A stretch of 49,831 nucleotides of DNA from Acidobacteriota bacterium (GTDB lineage: Bacteria > Acidobacteriota > Blastocatellia > Pyrinomonadales > Pyrinomonadaceae). The stretch covers positions 1-49,831 of the forward strand of contig JAFAVK010000029.1 in assembly GCA_019242475.1 (NCBI GenBank), given 5' to 3'. The notes under the pieces were generated by a model. That model had not been told where the DNA came from, did no database searches, and worked only from the letters and a program-made list of their open reading frames with translations. A program made the translations under genes and the position numbers. Below are positions 1 to 7,712 of the stretch, in pieces. Position 1 is the first letter of the stretch. Each line of letters starts with the position of its first letter.

Positions 1-4
1 CTCC

Positions 5-52
5 CGAGCCCCGTCAGGGGCGACATGCACATGCCGCTCCTGACGGGGCTCG
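5..52. repeat. Perfect 14-bp inverted repeat
   Basis: Bases 5-18 (CGAGCCCCGTCAGG) are the exact reverse complement of 39-52, with a 20-base loop. No T-run follows on either strand, so a classical intrinsic terminator is not clear. It could be the end of a gene lying outside the window or an interspersed palindrome. Confidence 0.6.
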
Positions 53-182
53 GCAAATAAATAATCAGCCTGAGCTATAAACATCCCGCCCCTCCGGGGC
101 TCAACCCTGTCGTCGTGCTCCTGTCTGAACTGCCTACTGCCGTCTGCCTACCGCCTACTTCAAAATTTTTCAGAGGGCGAAA

Positions 183-212
183 TTGATAAGCCGGCGCGCG
201 GTCGTTTATACT
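183..212 (+). promoter_or_regulatory. Sigma-70-like promoter for the ECF sigma gene
   Basis: TTGATA (183-188) and TATACT (207-212) are separated by 18 bases. Each matches the housekeeping consensus at 5 of 6 positions. They lie in a locally AT-rich stretch about 55 bases upstream of the GTG start at 268. Not tested; inferred from sequence only. Confidence 0.55.
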
Positions 213-267
213 TGGCCCCGCTCCAGAAGTTTGAAGGCCGAAGGGTTTCGCGCGTGAGAGTTCCCCT

Positions 268-840
268 GTGACAACTGCCTCACAGCAAGAGGTGACCAGA
301 CTGCTCGTCCGCCTGACGGACGGCGACCGCGGGGTGCTCGACGACCTGCTGCCCGTCGTCTACGGCGAGCTGCGGCGCCTGGCCGCGAGCTACCTGCGCA
401 AGGAGCGCGTCGGCCACACGCTGCAACCGACGGCGCTCGTCCACGAGGCGTACATGCGGCTCGTGGATCAGACGCAGGTGCAATGGCAGAACCGCGCGCA
501 CTTCTTCGGCGTCGCCGCGCAGATGATGCGCCGCATCCTCGTCGATCACGCCCGCGCGCACGAGGCCGAGAAGCGCGGCGGCGAGTTCCAGAAGCTCTCG
601 CTCGACGAGAACCTCGACGCCTCGGGCGGCGAGCGCGACGTGAACCTCGTCGCCCTGGACGACGCCCTCAACCGCCTGGCCGAGATGGACCCGCAGAAGT
701 CGAAGATCGTCGAGCTGCGCTTCTTCGGCGGCCTCTCGGTCGAGGAGACGGCCGAAGTCCTCGGCGTCTCGGCGCCGACGGTCAAGCGGCAGTGGCGCAT
801 GGCGAAGGCGTGGCTCTACGGGCAGGTGAAAAGTGAGTGA
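268..840 (+). CDS. ECF-type RNA polymerase sigma factor (TIGR02999-like)
   Basis: 190 residues, the normal length for a group of small sigma factors expanded in Acidobacteriota and Planctomycetota. Region 2 covers about residues 21-100, with the family signature TLQPTALVHEAYMRL at 51-65 and the run FFGVAAQMMRRILVDHAR at 79-96. Region 4 covers about 130-186, with a helix-turn-helix around GGLSVEETAEVLGVS (154-168). It would direct core polymerase to its own promoter class. The start is GTG at 268 with only a weak purine stretch (GAGAG) upstream. No anti-sigma gene is adjacent; instead a Ser/Thr kinase follows 153 bases downstream on the same strand. This fits the known idea that some ECF factors are controlled by phosphorylation, but that is inference here. 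The stop codon sits inside a long inverted repeat. Confidence 0.9.
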   Translation: MTTASQQEVTRLLVRLTDGDRGVLDDLLPVVYGELRRLAASYLRKERVGHTLQPTALVHEAYMRLVDQTQVQWQNRAHFFGVAAQMMRRILVDHARAHEAEKRGGEFQKLSLDENLDASGGERDVNLVALDDALNRLAEMDPQKSKIVELRFFGGLSVEETAEVLGVSAPTVKRQWRMAKAWLYGQVKSE

Positions 841-988
841 ATGGTGAATAGTAAATAGTTCTTCCTTCTCTCCGGGACTCCTCCTCTCCTCGCGCGTCGT
901 GCAACTCTCAAGTCGCTGTTCGCCATCTAGCGAATACAATCGACCGGTTTTCGATTCACCATTCACCATTTACTATTCACCATTCACT
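836..988. repeat. 21-bp perfect inverted repeat spanning the sigma-kinase gap
   Basis: Bases 836-856 are the exact reverse complement of 968-988, with 111 bases between. The left arm contains the stop codon of the sigma gene plus further TGA, TAG and TAA triplets in other frames. The right arm ends 5 bases before the kinase ATG at 994. In mRNA the arms could pair and cover the kinase translation start, which has no visible Shine-Dalgarno sequence. Confidence 0.8.
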
Positions 989-993
989 AACCC

Positions 994-3900
994 ATGACCC
1001 CCGAGCGCTGGCGGCAGATTGAGGAGTTGTTCCAGACGGCCGTTGACCTGCCGCCGTCGGAGCGCCCGCGCTTCATCCGCCAGGCGGCGGCCGGCGACGA
1101 GACGCTCTTCGAGCAGGTCGTCGCGCTCGTCAACCAGTACGAGTCGGCCGGCGACTTCATCGAAGAGCCCGCGCTCAACGCCTCGCAGTTCAACCCCACA
1201 GACCCTTACGTCACCTCGCCGGTCACCGGCCCGCTCGACCTCGTAGACCCTTCCATCGGCCGCCGCATCGGCGCCTACATCCTCTCGCGCGAGGTCGGCC
1301 GCGGCGGCATGGGCGCCGTCTACGAGGCGTTCCGCGCCGACGGCGAGTTCCGCCAGCGCGTCGCCGTCAAGCTCATCAAGCGCGGGATGGACACGGACTT
1401 CATCCTCCGCCGCTTCCGCAACGAGCGCCAGATTCTCGCCACGCTCGACCACCCTTACATCGCACGCCTCCTGGACGGCGGGACGACCGACGACGGCCTG
1501 CCCTACTTCGTCATGGAGTACATCGAGGGCTTGCCCGTCTACCGCTACTGCGACGAGCGGCAGTTGACGGTGAGCGAGCGCCTGCGCCTCTTCTCGATGG
1601 TCTGCGACGCGGTCAACTACGCGCACCAGAAGCTCGTCATCCACCGCGACATCAAGCCGTCGAACATCATGGTCACGCCGGGCGGCGTGCCGAAGCTCCT
1701 GGACTTCGGCATCGCCAAGCTCCTCAACCCCGAGTTCGCCGGCGAGATCACGCTCGACCCGACGGCGACGGCGATGCGCCTGATGACGCCCGAGTACGCC
1801 GCGCCCGAGCAGGTGAGGGGCGAGCCCGTCTCGCCCGCGACCGACGTTTACTCTTTAGGCGTCCTGCTCTACGAGCTGCTCACCGGACATCGTCCTTACC
1901 GCCTGCGCAACCGCTCGCCGCACGAGATGGCGCGCGTCATCTGCGAGGAGGAGCCGCCACACCCGAGTGTGCGCATCACGAGCCACGAAGACCTCCTGCC
2001 CGCGAACCCCGCCGGCGGAAAGCGCTCGGACGAGGCGGACACGCTCGGCTACCTCTACTGGTGCCGCGGCGCGACGGTCGAGACCTTGCGGCGCGAGCTG
2101 GCTGGCGACCTCGACAACGTCGTGATGAAGGCGCTCAGGAAGGAGCCCGCGCAGCGCTATCGCACGGCCGACGAGCTGCGCGAGGACATCGCGCGCTACG
2201 TCGAAGGGCGCCCCGTCTCCGCGCCGCCCTTCTTCCCCGCGGGCGCGGGCTCGGCGCGGAAGGAGTCGGCGCGCGACGACCGCCGCGCGCTCCACGACGA
2301 GACCTCGCTCGCCGTCCTCCCGCTCAAGGTTCACGAATCGACGGGCGGGCTCGAAGCCGGCGGCGAGTACCTCGGCGTCGGGCTCGCCGACGCGCTCATC
2401 ACGCGCCTCGGCTCCTTGCGACGCTTCACGCTCCGCCCCACTTCGAGCGTGCTGCGCTACCGCAATCAGGACGCCGACCCGCTCGCGGCGGGGCGCGAGC
2501 TGGGCGTCGCCTACGTGCTCGAAGGTCGCGTGCGGCGCGCGGGCGCGACGCTGCGCGTGACGATGCAGCTGCTCGACGTGCGCGCCGGCTCGGCCGTCTG
2601 GGCCGGGCAGTTCGACGAGGAGACGGCCGACGTTCTGCAACTCGAAGACTCCATCTCCGAGCAGGTCGCCGAAGCGCTCGTGCCGCAGCTCACCGGCGGC
2701 GAGCGCCTGCGCTTGCAGAAGCGCGGGACGGACAACGCCAGCGCCTACGAGGAGTACATGCGCGGGCGCTACCACTGGAACACCTTCAACGAGGAGGGCT
2801 TCGCGCGCGCGCTCGTCCACTACAGCCGCGCCGTCTCGCTCGACCCCGACTACGCGCTCGCCTACGCGGGCATCAGCGACTACTACAACGTGCTCGGCGT
2901 CTACGCCGTCCTCCCCTTCGCCGAGACCTCCGCGGCCGCGCTCGAAGCCGCGCGCAAGGCCGTGGGCTTAGACCCCGCACTGGCCGAAGGGTGGGCCGCG
3001 CTCGGCTTCGCCACGCTCACGCACGACCTGGACTGGGAGGAGGGCGAGCGCCACCTGCGCCGCGCGCAGGAGCTGAACCCGAACTACGTCACGGGCCGGC
3101 TGTGGCTCTCCTTCTTCCTCGGCATGGAGGGGCGCTTCGAGGAGGCTTTGAACATCGCGCGCCGCGCTCTCGAGATCGCGCCGCTGACGCCGCTCGTCCG
3201 CCACACGCTCAACTGGAATCTCTACCACGCGCGCCGCTTCGACGAGGCCGCGGCCTCCGCCCGCGTGCTCATCTCGACCGAGCCCGACTACGGCCTCGGC
3301 CACCTGCTCCTGAGCCTCGCGCTCGCGCAGGTCGGCCGCCACGCCGAGGCCATCGAGACGTGCGAGAAGGCCGTGGGACTGCTCGGGCGGAGCCCCTACG
3401 GGCTCTGCTTCCTCGCGGCCCTGAACGCGCACGCGGGCCGCGACCGCGAGGCGCGCGAGGTGCTGGAGGAGGTCGCGCGCCTGGGCTCGTCGCGCTACGT
3501 CTCGCCCTACATGCTCGCGCTCGCCTACTGCCAGTTGGGCGACGCGGAGCGCGCGTTGGAAGAGTTGGGGCACGCCGTCGAGATCGTGGACGCGCGGCTC
3601 GCGTGGCTCGGCGTAGACCCCCTGTTCGACCCCATCCGCGAACGGCCGCGCTTCCGCGACCTGCTGCTCAGGACGAACAACCCCGTCGCCGCGCGCCCTT
3701 CGGACGCGCACCTGTCGGAGCCGCCCACGGGGCAGAAGTCGCTCGCCGTCCTCCCGCTCAAAGTCATCGCCACGCCGGGCGCCGAAGGCACGGGCGACGA
3801 ATACCTCGGCGTGGGGTTGGCCGACGCGCTGGTGACGCGTCTGTCGAACGTCCACCGCTTCATCATCCGCCCCACGTCGAGCGTGCTCCGTTATCAAGGG

Positions 3901-6228
3901 CCGGGCGCAGACCCGCTCGCGGCCGGTCGGGAGCTGGGCGTTGACTTCGTCGTGGACGGAACCATCCGCCGCGCGGGTCAGACGTTGAGGGTGACGGCGC
4001 AGCTCCTCGACGTGGCGGAGGGCGCGACCAAGTGGGCCGGCCGCTTCGACGAGGAGTACACGGACGTACTGCAACTCGAAGACATCATCTCGGAGCAGGT
4101 CGCCGCGGCGCTCTTGCCGCACCTCTCGGGCGACGAGCGGATGAAGCTTCAGAAGCGCGGCACGGACGACGCCGAGGCGTTCGAGGCTTACATGCGCGGC
4201 CGCTATCACTGGTACACGATGAGCGCCGACGGCTTCGCCAAGGCTTACGCCTGCTACCGCCGCGCCGTCACGCTCGACCCGCGCTTCGCCGCCGCGCACG
4301 CCGGCATCGCCGAGTACCACTGCTGGCTCGCCGTCTACGGCCTGGCGCCCCCGGCCGAGCAGCTCGCCGAAGGCCGCGAGGCCGCGCAGCTCGCCATCAC
4401 ACTCGACGAGAACCTGGCCGAGGCGCACACCTCGCTCGGGCTCAGCCTGGTGACGCACCCGACGCAGTGGCAGATGGCCGGCGAGCACTTCCGCCGCGCC
4501 ATCGAGCTGAACCCGAACTACACGCAGTCGCACGCGCACTACGCCTGCCAGCTCGCGATGGAGGCGCGCTTCGACGAGTCGATCACGGAGGCCCGCCGCG
4601 CCTGCGAGTTAGACCCGCTCAACCCCTTCAACTTCTACTTCCTCGCGTGGTGCCTCTACCAGGCGCGGCGCTTCGAAGACTCGGCCGACGAGGCCCGTCG
4701 CCTGCTGCAAGGCGAGCCGCGCTACGGCTCGGCGCGCTTCGTTTTGAGCTGGAACCTGCGGCGCGCGGGCGCCTTCGAAGAGGCGGTCGCCGAGGCGCGC
4801 CGGGCCGTCGAGCTGCTGGGCGACATCCCGATGCTCTCGGCCAACCTCGCCTGCGCCTACGCGGCGGCGGGGCGCGTGGACAGGTCGCGCGCGCTGCTCT
4901 CCGCGATGCGCGCGCGCGCCGAGGAGGGGCACTTCGTCACGCCCTACCACCGCGCGCTCGTCCACCTGCAACTCGGCGAGACGGCGCCCGCGCTCGACCT
5001 GCTCGAAGAGGCGGTCGAGGTGCAAGACCCGTGGGTCGTCTGGCTCGGCACCGAGCCGCAGCTCGACCCCGTGCGTTCGCACCCGCGCTTCCGCGACCTG
5101 CTGGTGCGGGCGAAGAACCCGGCGGCCGCGCGCCCGGCCTCCCAGTCTAGAGGGCCGGCGGCTTCCATCGGCTCGCGCCCCTCCAACACCGGCGGCGCGC
5201 ACGGCCCCGGCCACGACTCGACGCCCTCGGGCCGGCAGGCGGTCGAGTCCGGTGCGCTCCACTCTTCGCGCGGCGACGAGGACGAGGCGCGCAAGCTCTA
5301 CAAGGCCGGCCGCTACTTCGTCACGCGCCGCACGGCCGAAGGGCTGCGCCAAGCCATCGAGCGCTTCGAGCGCGCCGTCCAACTCGATCCCACGTACGCG
5401 CTCGCGTGGGCCGAGATGGCCGACTCTTACTCGCTTCTGAACTGGTACGTTGAGCCGCCGCCCGCGGGCGCCTGGGCGAGCGCGAAGCAGTCGGCGCAGC
5501 GCGCGGTCGAGGCCGACGACAACTGCTCGGAGGCGCACGCCTCGCTTGGCTTCGTCCACTTCAACTACGAGCGCGACTTCGCCGCGGCCGAGCGGGAGCT
5601 GCGCCGCGCGATTGAATTGAATCTCGACAACGCGGTCGCGCGCCGCTGGCACGCCTTCAACCTCTCGGCGATGGGCCGCCACGACGAGGCCGTGTCTGAA
5701 ATAAGGAAGGCGCGCGAGATCGCGCCGCGCTCGCCCGTCATCGCCACGGCCGTCGCCAACATCCTTCTGAACGCCCGCCGCTTCGACGAGGCCGAAGACG
5801 CCTGCCGCGACGCGTTAGAGCTTGACCCCGGCTCCATCTCGGCGCACATCATCCTGCGCTGGACGTACGAAGTGCGCGGGATGTGCGACGACGCGATGGC
5901 CGTCTTCGAGCAGGAGCGGGCGTTTGCCGGCGACACGCCGACGACGCGCGCCAAGCAGGCGCACGTCCTCGCCTCGTGCGGCAACGCCGAGGAGGCGCGC
6001 GCGCTCCTCGACGAGCTGGTCGCCAACCGCGAGCGCGCGTGGGTGACGGCCTACGAGTTCGCCGTCATCAACGCGCTGCTCGGCGACGCGGACGCCGCCT
6101 TCGCCTGGCTCGCGCGCGCCGAAGAGGAGCACTCGGTCGGCCTCACCTACCTGCGCGTTGACCCGCGCCTCGACAACCTCCGCGCAGACCCGCGCTTCGG
6201 CGAACTCCTCCGCCGCTTCTCCGCCTAA
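994..6228 (+). CDS. Giant soluble Ser/Thr protein kinase with TolB/FlgO-like and TPR modules
   Basis: 1744 residues. The kinase domain covers about 95-400: glycine loop GRGGMGAVYEA at 102-112, lysine 126 in VAVKLIKRG, catalytic HRDIKPSN from 217, DFG at 237-239, APE at 270-272. All catalytic residues are present, so it should be active. Then come two similar modules, from about 435 and 914. Each starts with a TolB/FlgO-like domain (SLAVLPLK, EYLGVGLADAL, RPTSSVLRY) followed by TPR repeats and a TYDVK-like linker ending in a DP..RFRDLL motif. A third TPR block without the TolB/FlgO-like part covers about 1430-1744. No transmembrane helix is visible, unlike many PknB-type kinases, so it is probably cytoplasmic. 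The N-terminus MTPERWRQIEELFQ is typical of acidobacterial kinases and supports this ATG despite no Shine-Dalgarno. It probably forms an operon with the upstream sigma factor. Confidence 0.92.
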   Translation: MTPERWRQIEELFQTAVDLPPSERPRFIRQAAAGDETLFEQVVALVNQYESAGDFIEEPALNASQFNPTDPYVTSPVTGPLDLVDPSIGRRIGAYILSREVGRGGMGAVYEAFRADGEFRQRVAVKLIKRGMDTDFILRRFRNERQILATLDHPYIARLLDGGTTDDGLPYFVMEYIEGLPVYRYCDERQLTVSERLRLFSMVCDAVNYAHQKLVIHRDIKPSNIMVTPGGVPKLLDFGIAKLLNPEFAGEITLDPTATAMRLMTPEYAAPEQVRGEPVSPATDVYSLGVLLYELLTGHRPYRLRNRSPHEMARVICEEEPPHPSVRITSHEDLLPANPAGGKRSDEADTLGYLYWCRGATVETLRRELAGDLDNVVMKALRKEPAQRYRTADELREDIARYVEGRPVSAPPFFPAGAGSARKESARDDRRALHDETSLAVLPLKVHESTGGLEAGGEYLGVGLADALITRLGSLRRFTLRPTSSVLRYRNQDADPLAAGRELGVAYVLEGRVRRAGATLRVTMQLLDVRAGSAVWAGQFDEETADVLQLEDSISEQVAEALVPQLTGGERLRLQKRGTDNASAYEEYMRGRYHWNTFNEEGFARALVHYSRAVSLDPDYALAYAGISDYYNVLGVYAVLPFAETSAAALEAARKAVGLDPALAEGWAALGFATLTHDLDWEEGERHLRRAQELNPNYVTGRLWLSFFLGMEGRFEEALNIARRALEIAPLTPLVRHTLNWNLYHARRFDEAAASARVLISTEPDYGLGHLLLSLALAQVGRHAEAIETCEKAVGLLGRSPYGLCFLAALNAHAGRDREAREVLEEVARLGSSRYVSPYMLALAYCQLGDAERALEELGHAVEIVDARLAWLGVDPLFDPIRERPRFRDLLLRTNNPVAARPSDAHLSEPPTGQKSLAVLPLKVIATPGAEGTGDEYLGVGLADALVTRLSNVHRFIIRPTSSVLRYQGPGADPLAAGRELGVDFVVDGTIRRAGQTLRVTAQLLDVAEGATKWAGRFDEEYTDVLQLEDIISEQVAAALLPHLSGDERMKLQKRGTDDAEAFEAYMRGRYHWYTMSADGFAKAYACYRRAVTLDPRFAAAHAGIAEYHCWLAVYGLAPPAEQLAEGREAAQLAITLDENLAEAHTSLGLSLVTHPTQWQMAGEHFRRAIELNPNYTQSHAHYACQLAMEARFDESITEARRACELDPLNPFNFYFLAWCLYQARRFEDSADEARRLLQGEPRYGSARFVLSWNLRRAGAFEEAVAEARRAVELLGDIPMLSANLACAYAAAGRVDRSRALLSAMRARAEEGHFVTPYHRALVHLQLGETAPALDLLEEAVEVQDPWVVWLGTEPQLDPVRSHPRFRDLLVRAKNPAAARPASQSRGPAASIGSRPSNTGGAHGPGHDSTPSGRQAVESGALHSSRGDEDEARKLYKAGRYFVTRRTAEGLRQAIERFERAVQLDPTYALAWAEMADSYSLLNWYVEPPPAGAWASAKQSAQRAVEADDNCSEAHASLGFVHFNYERDFAAAERELRRAIELNLDNAVARRWHAFNLSAMGRHDEAVSEIRKAREIAPRSPVIATAVANILLNARRFDEAEDACRDALELDPGSISAHIILRWTYEVRGMCDDAMAVFEQERAFAGDTPTTRAKQAHVLASCGNAEEARALLDELVANRERAWVTAYEFAVINALLGDADAAFAWLARAEEEHSVGLTYLRVDPRLDNLRADPRFGELLRRFSA

Positions 6229-6327
6229 CCCCCGATGTAAAGAGATGGTTACAGTGGGACTTTGCCTCACAACCCCTTAATCCTTAAGTACTGTTGAGAC
6301 AGGAGAGGGACTTTTGAGGCAGGAATA

Positions 6328-6354
6328 TTGACAAGTATTCATTAGGGGCATAAT
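6328..6354 (+). promoter_or_regulatory. Promoter of the small acidic protein gene
   Basis: A perfect -35 TTGACA (6328-6333) is followed after 15 bases by CATAAT (6349-6354), 5 of 6 to the -10 consensus. The spacer is short; TAATCT at 6351-6356 would give 17 bases but a poorer match. The ORF start at 6405 lies about 50 bases downstream. Confidence 0.5.
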
Positions 6355-6404
6355 CTCTGCCCAGCCCCCTGAAATGGCTGAGTCAACACGAAAGGAGCGT
6401 GACG

Positions 6405-6593
6405 ATGTCATTCTTAGACAACCTGCTCAATAGCGATTCAGAGCAGGCACAGGCCGACCACGAACAAGGGCAAGCAGACGGTTCACAAGCAGACCTCATT
6501 GATAGCGCCGTGTACCACATCTTCGGTGGTGGTTCGGACGCCTACAATGCAGGTTATGAGAACGGCTTAAACAATCAGCCTGACGATGACTAA
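6405..6593 (+). CDS. Small acidic hypothetical protein
   Basis: 62 residues beginning MSFLDNLLNSDSEQAQ, rich in Asp, Glu, Gln and Asn, and ending in QPDDD. There is no signal peptide or membrane segment. I chose ATG at 6405 because AAGGAG at 6392-6397 is 7 bases upstream; the in-frame GTG at 6399 would be only 1 base from that site. The middle holds an alternating polar region, then a short hydrophobic stretch (LIDSAVYHIFGGG) and an AYNAGYENGLNN motif that could form one helix. It has its own promoter-like sequence and two hairpins behind it, which supports a real gene. I do not recognise a function. It converges on an XRE regulator and lies in the AT-richer island. Confidence 0.65.
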   Translation: MSFLDNLLNSDSEQAQADHEQGQADGSQADLIDSAVYHIFGGGSDAYNAGYENGLNNQPDDD

Positions 6594-6618
6594 GCTATAG
6601 TCTAAGCAGGCTGTACGA

Positions 6619-6647
6619 CCCGCGGGAGCTGGCACCGCCCGCGGGGC
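6619..6647 (+). terminator. GC-rich hairpin after the small acidic gene
   Basis: CCCGCGGG at 6619-6626 pairs with the same palindromic word at 6638-6645 across an 11-base loop, followed by GCTTCTTAATAA. It lies 25 bases after the stop codon. The T-run is weak, so termination may rely on the second hairpin at 6680. Confidence 0.5.
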
Positions 6648-6679
6648 TTCTTAATAAGAGAGTAAATGATTCAATAAGG

Positions 6680-6709
6680 AAAGCCCCGCCCTTAGCCGAG
6701 CGGGGTTTT
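6680..6709. terminator. Bidirectional intrinsic terminator
   Basis: AAAGCCCCGC (6680-6689) pairs with GCGGGGTTTT (6700-6709), with one G:T pair and a 10-base loop. The A-run on one side and T-run on the other let it act in both directions, between the convergent small acidic gene and the XRE regulator gene. Confidence 0.8.
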
Positions 6710-6785
6710 CGTATCTCTGGCGGTTCCCCCTACGCCGCCGCCTGCCAGAACCTAGACTTTAACCCAAGCTCGAACGTGTTTGCCT

Positions 6786-7064
6786 TTAGTAGTGCTTTGC
6801 CTTAGCGGGTAGCTTGTCTGGCAACTCCAACTCATCATCGATAATCACGTCCAGACACACGCCCGCGAGCCGCGCATACCCTAGCAGGACATACAGCGGC
6901 GGCTCGCGCTCGCCTAATTCATAGTTGGAAATGTTCGTGCGGTAAAGGTCTTCTTCAGCCCCGATACTCCTTAGAATTTCGTTCTGAGACAGGCCGAGGG
7001 CGAGGCGAATCTGTAGCAGCTTTTCGGCCAGCCGCTTCTGCTGGCGGCGCGGTCTTCTGCCCAT
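6786..7064 (-). CDS. XRE-family helix-turn-helix transcriptional regulator
   Basis: 92 residues. A Cro/C1-type DNA-binding domain covers about residues 9-70: KLLQIRLALGLSQNEI forms the first helices, then NISNYELGEREPPLYVLLGY, which is the diagnostic NISNYE(L)GxREP segment. Then LAGVCLDVIIDDE. The N-terminus is very basic (MGRRPRRQQKR) and there is no effector domain, so it is probably a small repressor of the lambda Cro or restriction-modification C-protein type. GGGAGG lies about 9 bases before the ATG. The start overlaps the stop of a 38-residue ORF upstream (TGATG), suggesting translational coupling. A 24-bp near-palindrome lies 32-55 bases upstream and may be its operator. Confidence 0.85.
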   Translation of the reverse strand: MGRRPRRQQKRLAEKLLQIRLALGLSQNEILRSIGAEEDLYRTNISNYELGEREPPLYVLLGYARLAGVCLDVIIDDELELPDKLPAKAKHY

Positions 7065-7180
7065 CAGGAGTTCCCTCCCGACAGGCGCGGCTTGCTATTG
7101 GCTGCAATTGCAGCTAATATTTCTTCGCGTAAGTTATCCGCCGTGAGTAGAGACCTCTCATGCTCAACGGCGATGCTCAT
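7064..7180 (-). CDS. Tiny ORF translationally coupled to the XRE gene
   Basis: 38 residues, beginning MSIAVEHERSLLTADNLREE and ending RLSGGNS. An in-frame TGA lies 12 codons before the ATG, so the ORF cannot be much longer. Its stop codon shares one base with the regulator ATG (TGATG), an arrangement typical of coupled genes. Against it: GGAGAG abuts the ATG with no spacing, and part of the ORF is a DNA palindrome that could be an operator instead. The predicted peptide could form one amphipathic helix (NLREEILAAIAAN). No function is recognised. Confidence 0.4.
   Translation of the reverse strand: MSIAVEHERSLLTADNLREEILAAIAANSKPRLSGGNS
7096..7119. promoter_or_regulatory. 24-bp near-perfect palindrome, candidate operator
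   Basis: The core GCTGCAATTGCAGC (7101-7114) is a perfect 14-bp palindrome. It extends to 7096-7119 with one mismatched pair (7100/7115). It lies just upstream of the XRE regulator start, where self-binding sites of such regulators usually are. It also falls inside the 38-residue ORF as LAAIAAN codons, so chance is possible. Confidence 0.45.
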
Positions 7181-7408
7181 CTCTCCGAGACTGAGGGTGA
7201 GCAGGTTTCCGCATCAGACCCGTTGCCTTATCAAAGACTGAACGAAAGGGAGAATAGCACATGGGCATTTTGGTAGGCGAAAAGTAACAGGGGTGCGTGT
7301 GGGCAACGCACTCCTGAGCACGCCCCACTCACCGGGCTGTGCTGCGGGGCCGCGCGCACGCAGGCAAGGGCAGCGCGGCCCCTTCCACTTTTGAGGCAGG
7401 TGTAAGCA

Positions 7409-7618
7409 GTGTTGGGGCAAGACGCACTAAACGGCACGGGCGACGGCGACACCTCGCCCGACTTCCAGATCGTCGGCCCGACCCTCGTCCGCCTCCGCGC
7501 CGAACGCGCGGGCAACGGCTCGGGGCGGCAATACACCGTCACCGTCACCTGCTCCGACGGCACCAACTCCGCGAGCAGGAGCGTTGACGTAAACGTCCCG
7601 AAGAGTCAGAAGAAGTAA
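7409..7618 (+). pseudogene. C-terminal remnant of a secreted beta-sandwich (cadherin/PKD-like) protein
   Basis: 69 codons open from GTG 7409 and ending PKSQKK. The stretch GDGDTSPDFQIVGPTLVRLR, followed by a run like YTVTVTCSDGTNSASRSV, is the usual last beta-sandwich domain of large extracellular bacterial proteins, where it is preceded by many more domains. Here an in-frame TAA lies at 7403, 6 bases before the GTG, and no upstream part, signal peptide or clear Shine-Dalgarno site is seen. I read it as the stump of a larger gene. The break coincides with the right-hand 14-bp direct repeat of the AT-richer island (7387-7400), so insertion or deletion there may have removed the rest. A strong terminator follows 19 bases after the stop. 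Confidence 0.6.
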
Positions 7619-7637
7619 GGACGGCGAGCGGACGTAG

Positions 7638-7693
7638 AAAGCCCCGGAGGGGCGGAGCGCAGTGTGACGTGCGCTCCGCCCCTCCGGGGCTTT
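7638..7693. terminator. Very strong bidirectional terminator, 24-bp perfect stem
   Basis: Bases 7638-7661 are exactly complementary to 7670-7693 with an 8-base loop, flanked by AAA and TTTT. It separates the secreted-protein remnant (plus strand) from the small minus-strand gene ending at 7713. The inner word GCCCCTCCGGGGC-type also occurs at 88-100. Confidence 0.9.
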
Positions 7694-7712
7694 TCATTCT
7701 CGCCTGCTGACC

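Larger units (their letters stand above)
6310..7400. mobile_element. Candidate inserted cassette bounded by 14-bp direct repeats
   Basis: ACTTTTGAGGCAGG occurs at 6310-6323 and again at 7387-7400. The roughly 1.1 kb between is clearly less GC-rich than the rest of the window. It contains a small acidic protein gene, an XRE regulator and a tiny overlapping ORF, but no recombinase. The repeats could be an attachment-site or target duplication left by an integration event. This is inference; no integrase or transposase is visible. Confidence 0.35.

Noticed and set aside
280..969. 229-codon minus-strand ORF opposite the sigma gene
   Set aside because: Shadow of the sigma factor reading frame, with an Arg/Leu/Asp-rich low-information product.
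7231..7566. 111-codon minus-strand ORF
   Set aside because: It overlaps the secreted-protein remnant, has no ribosome binding site or domain, and looks like chance.
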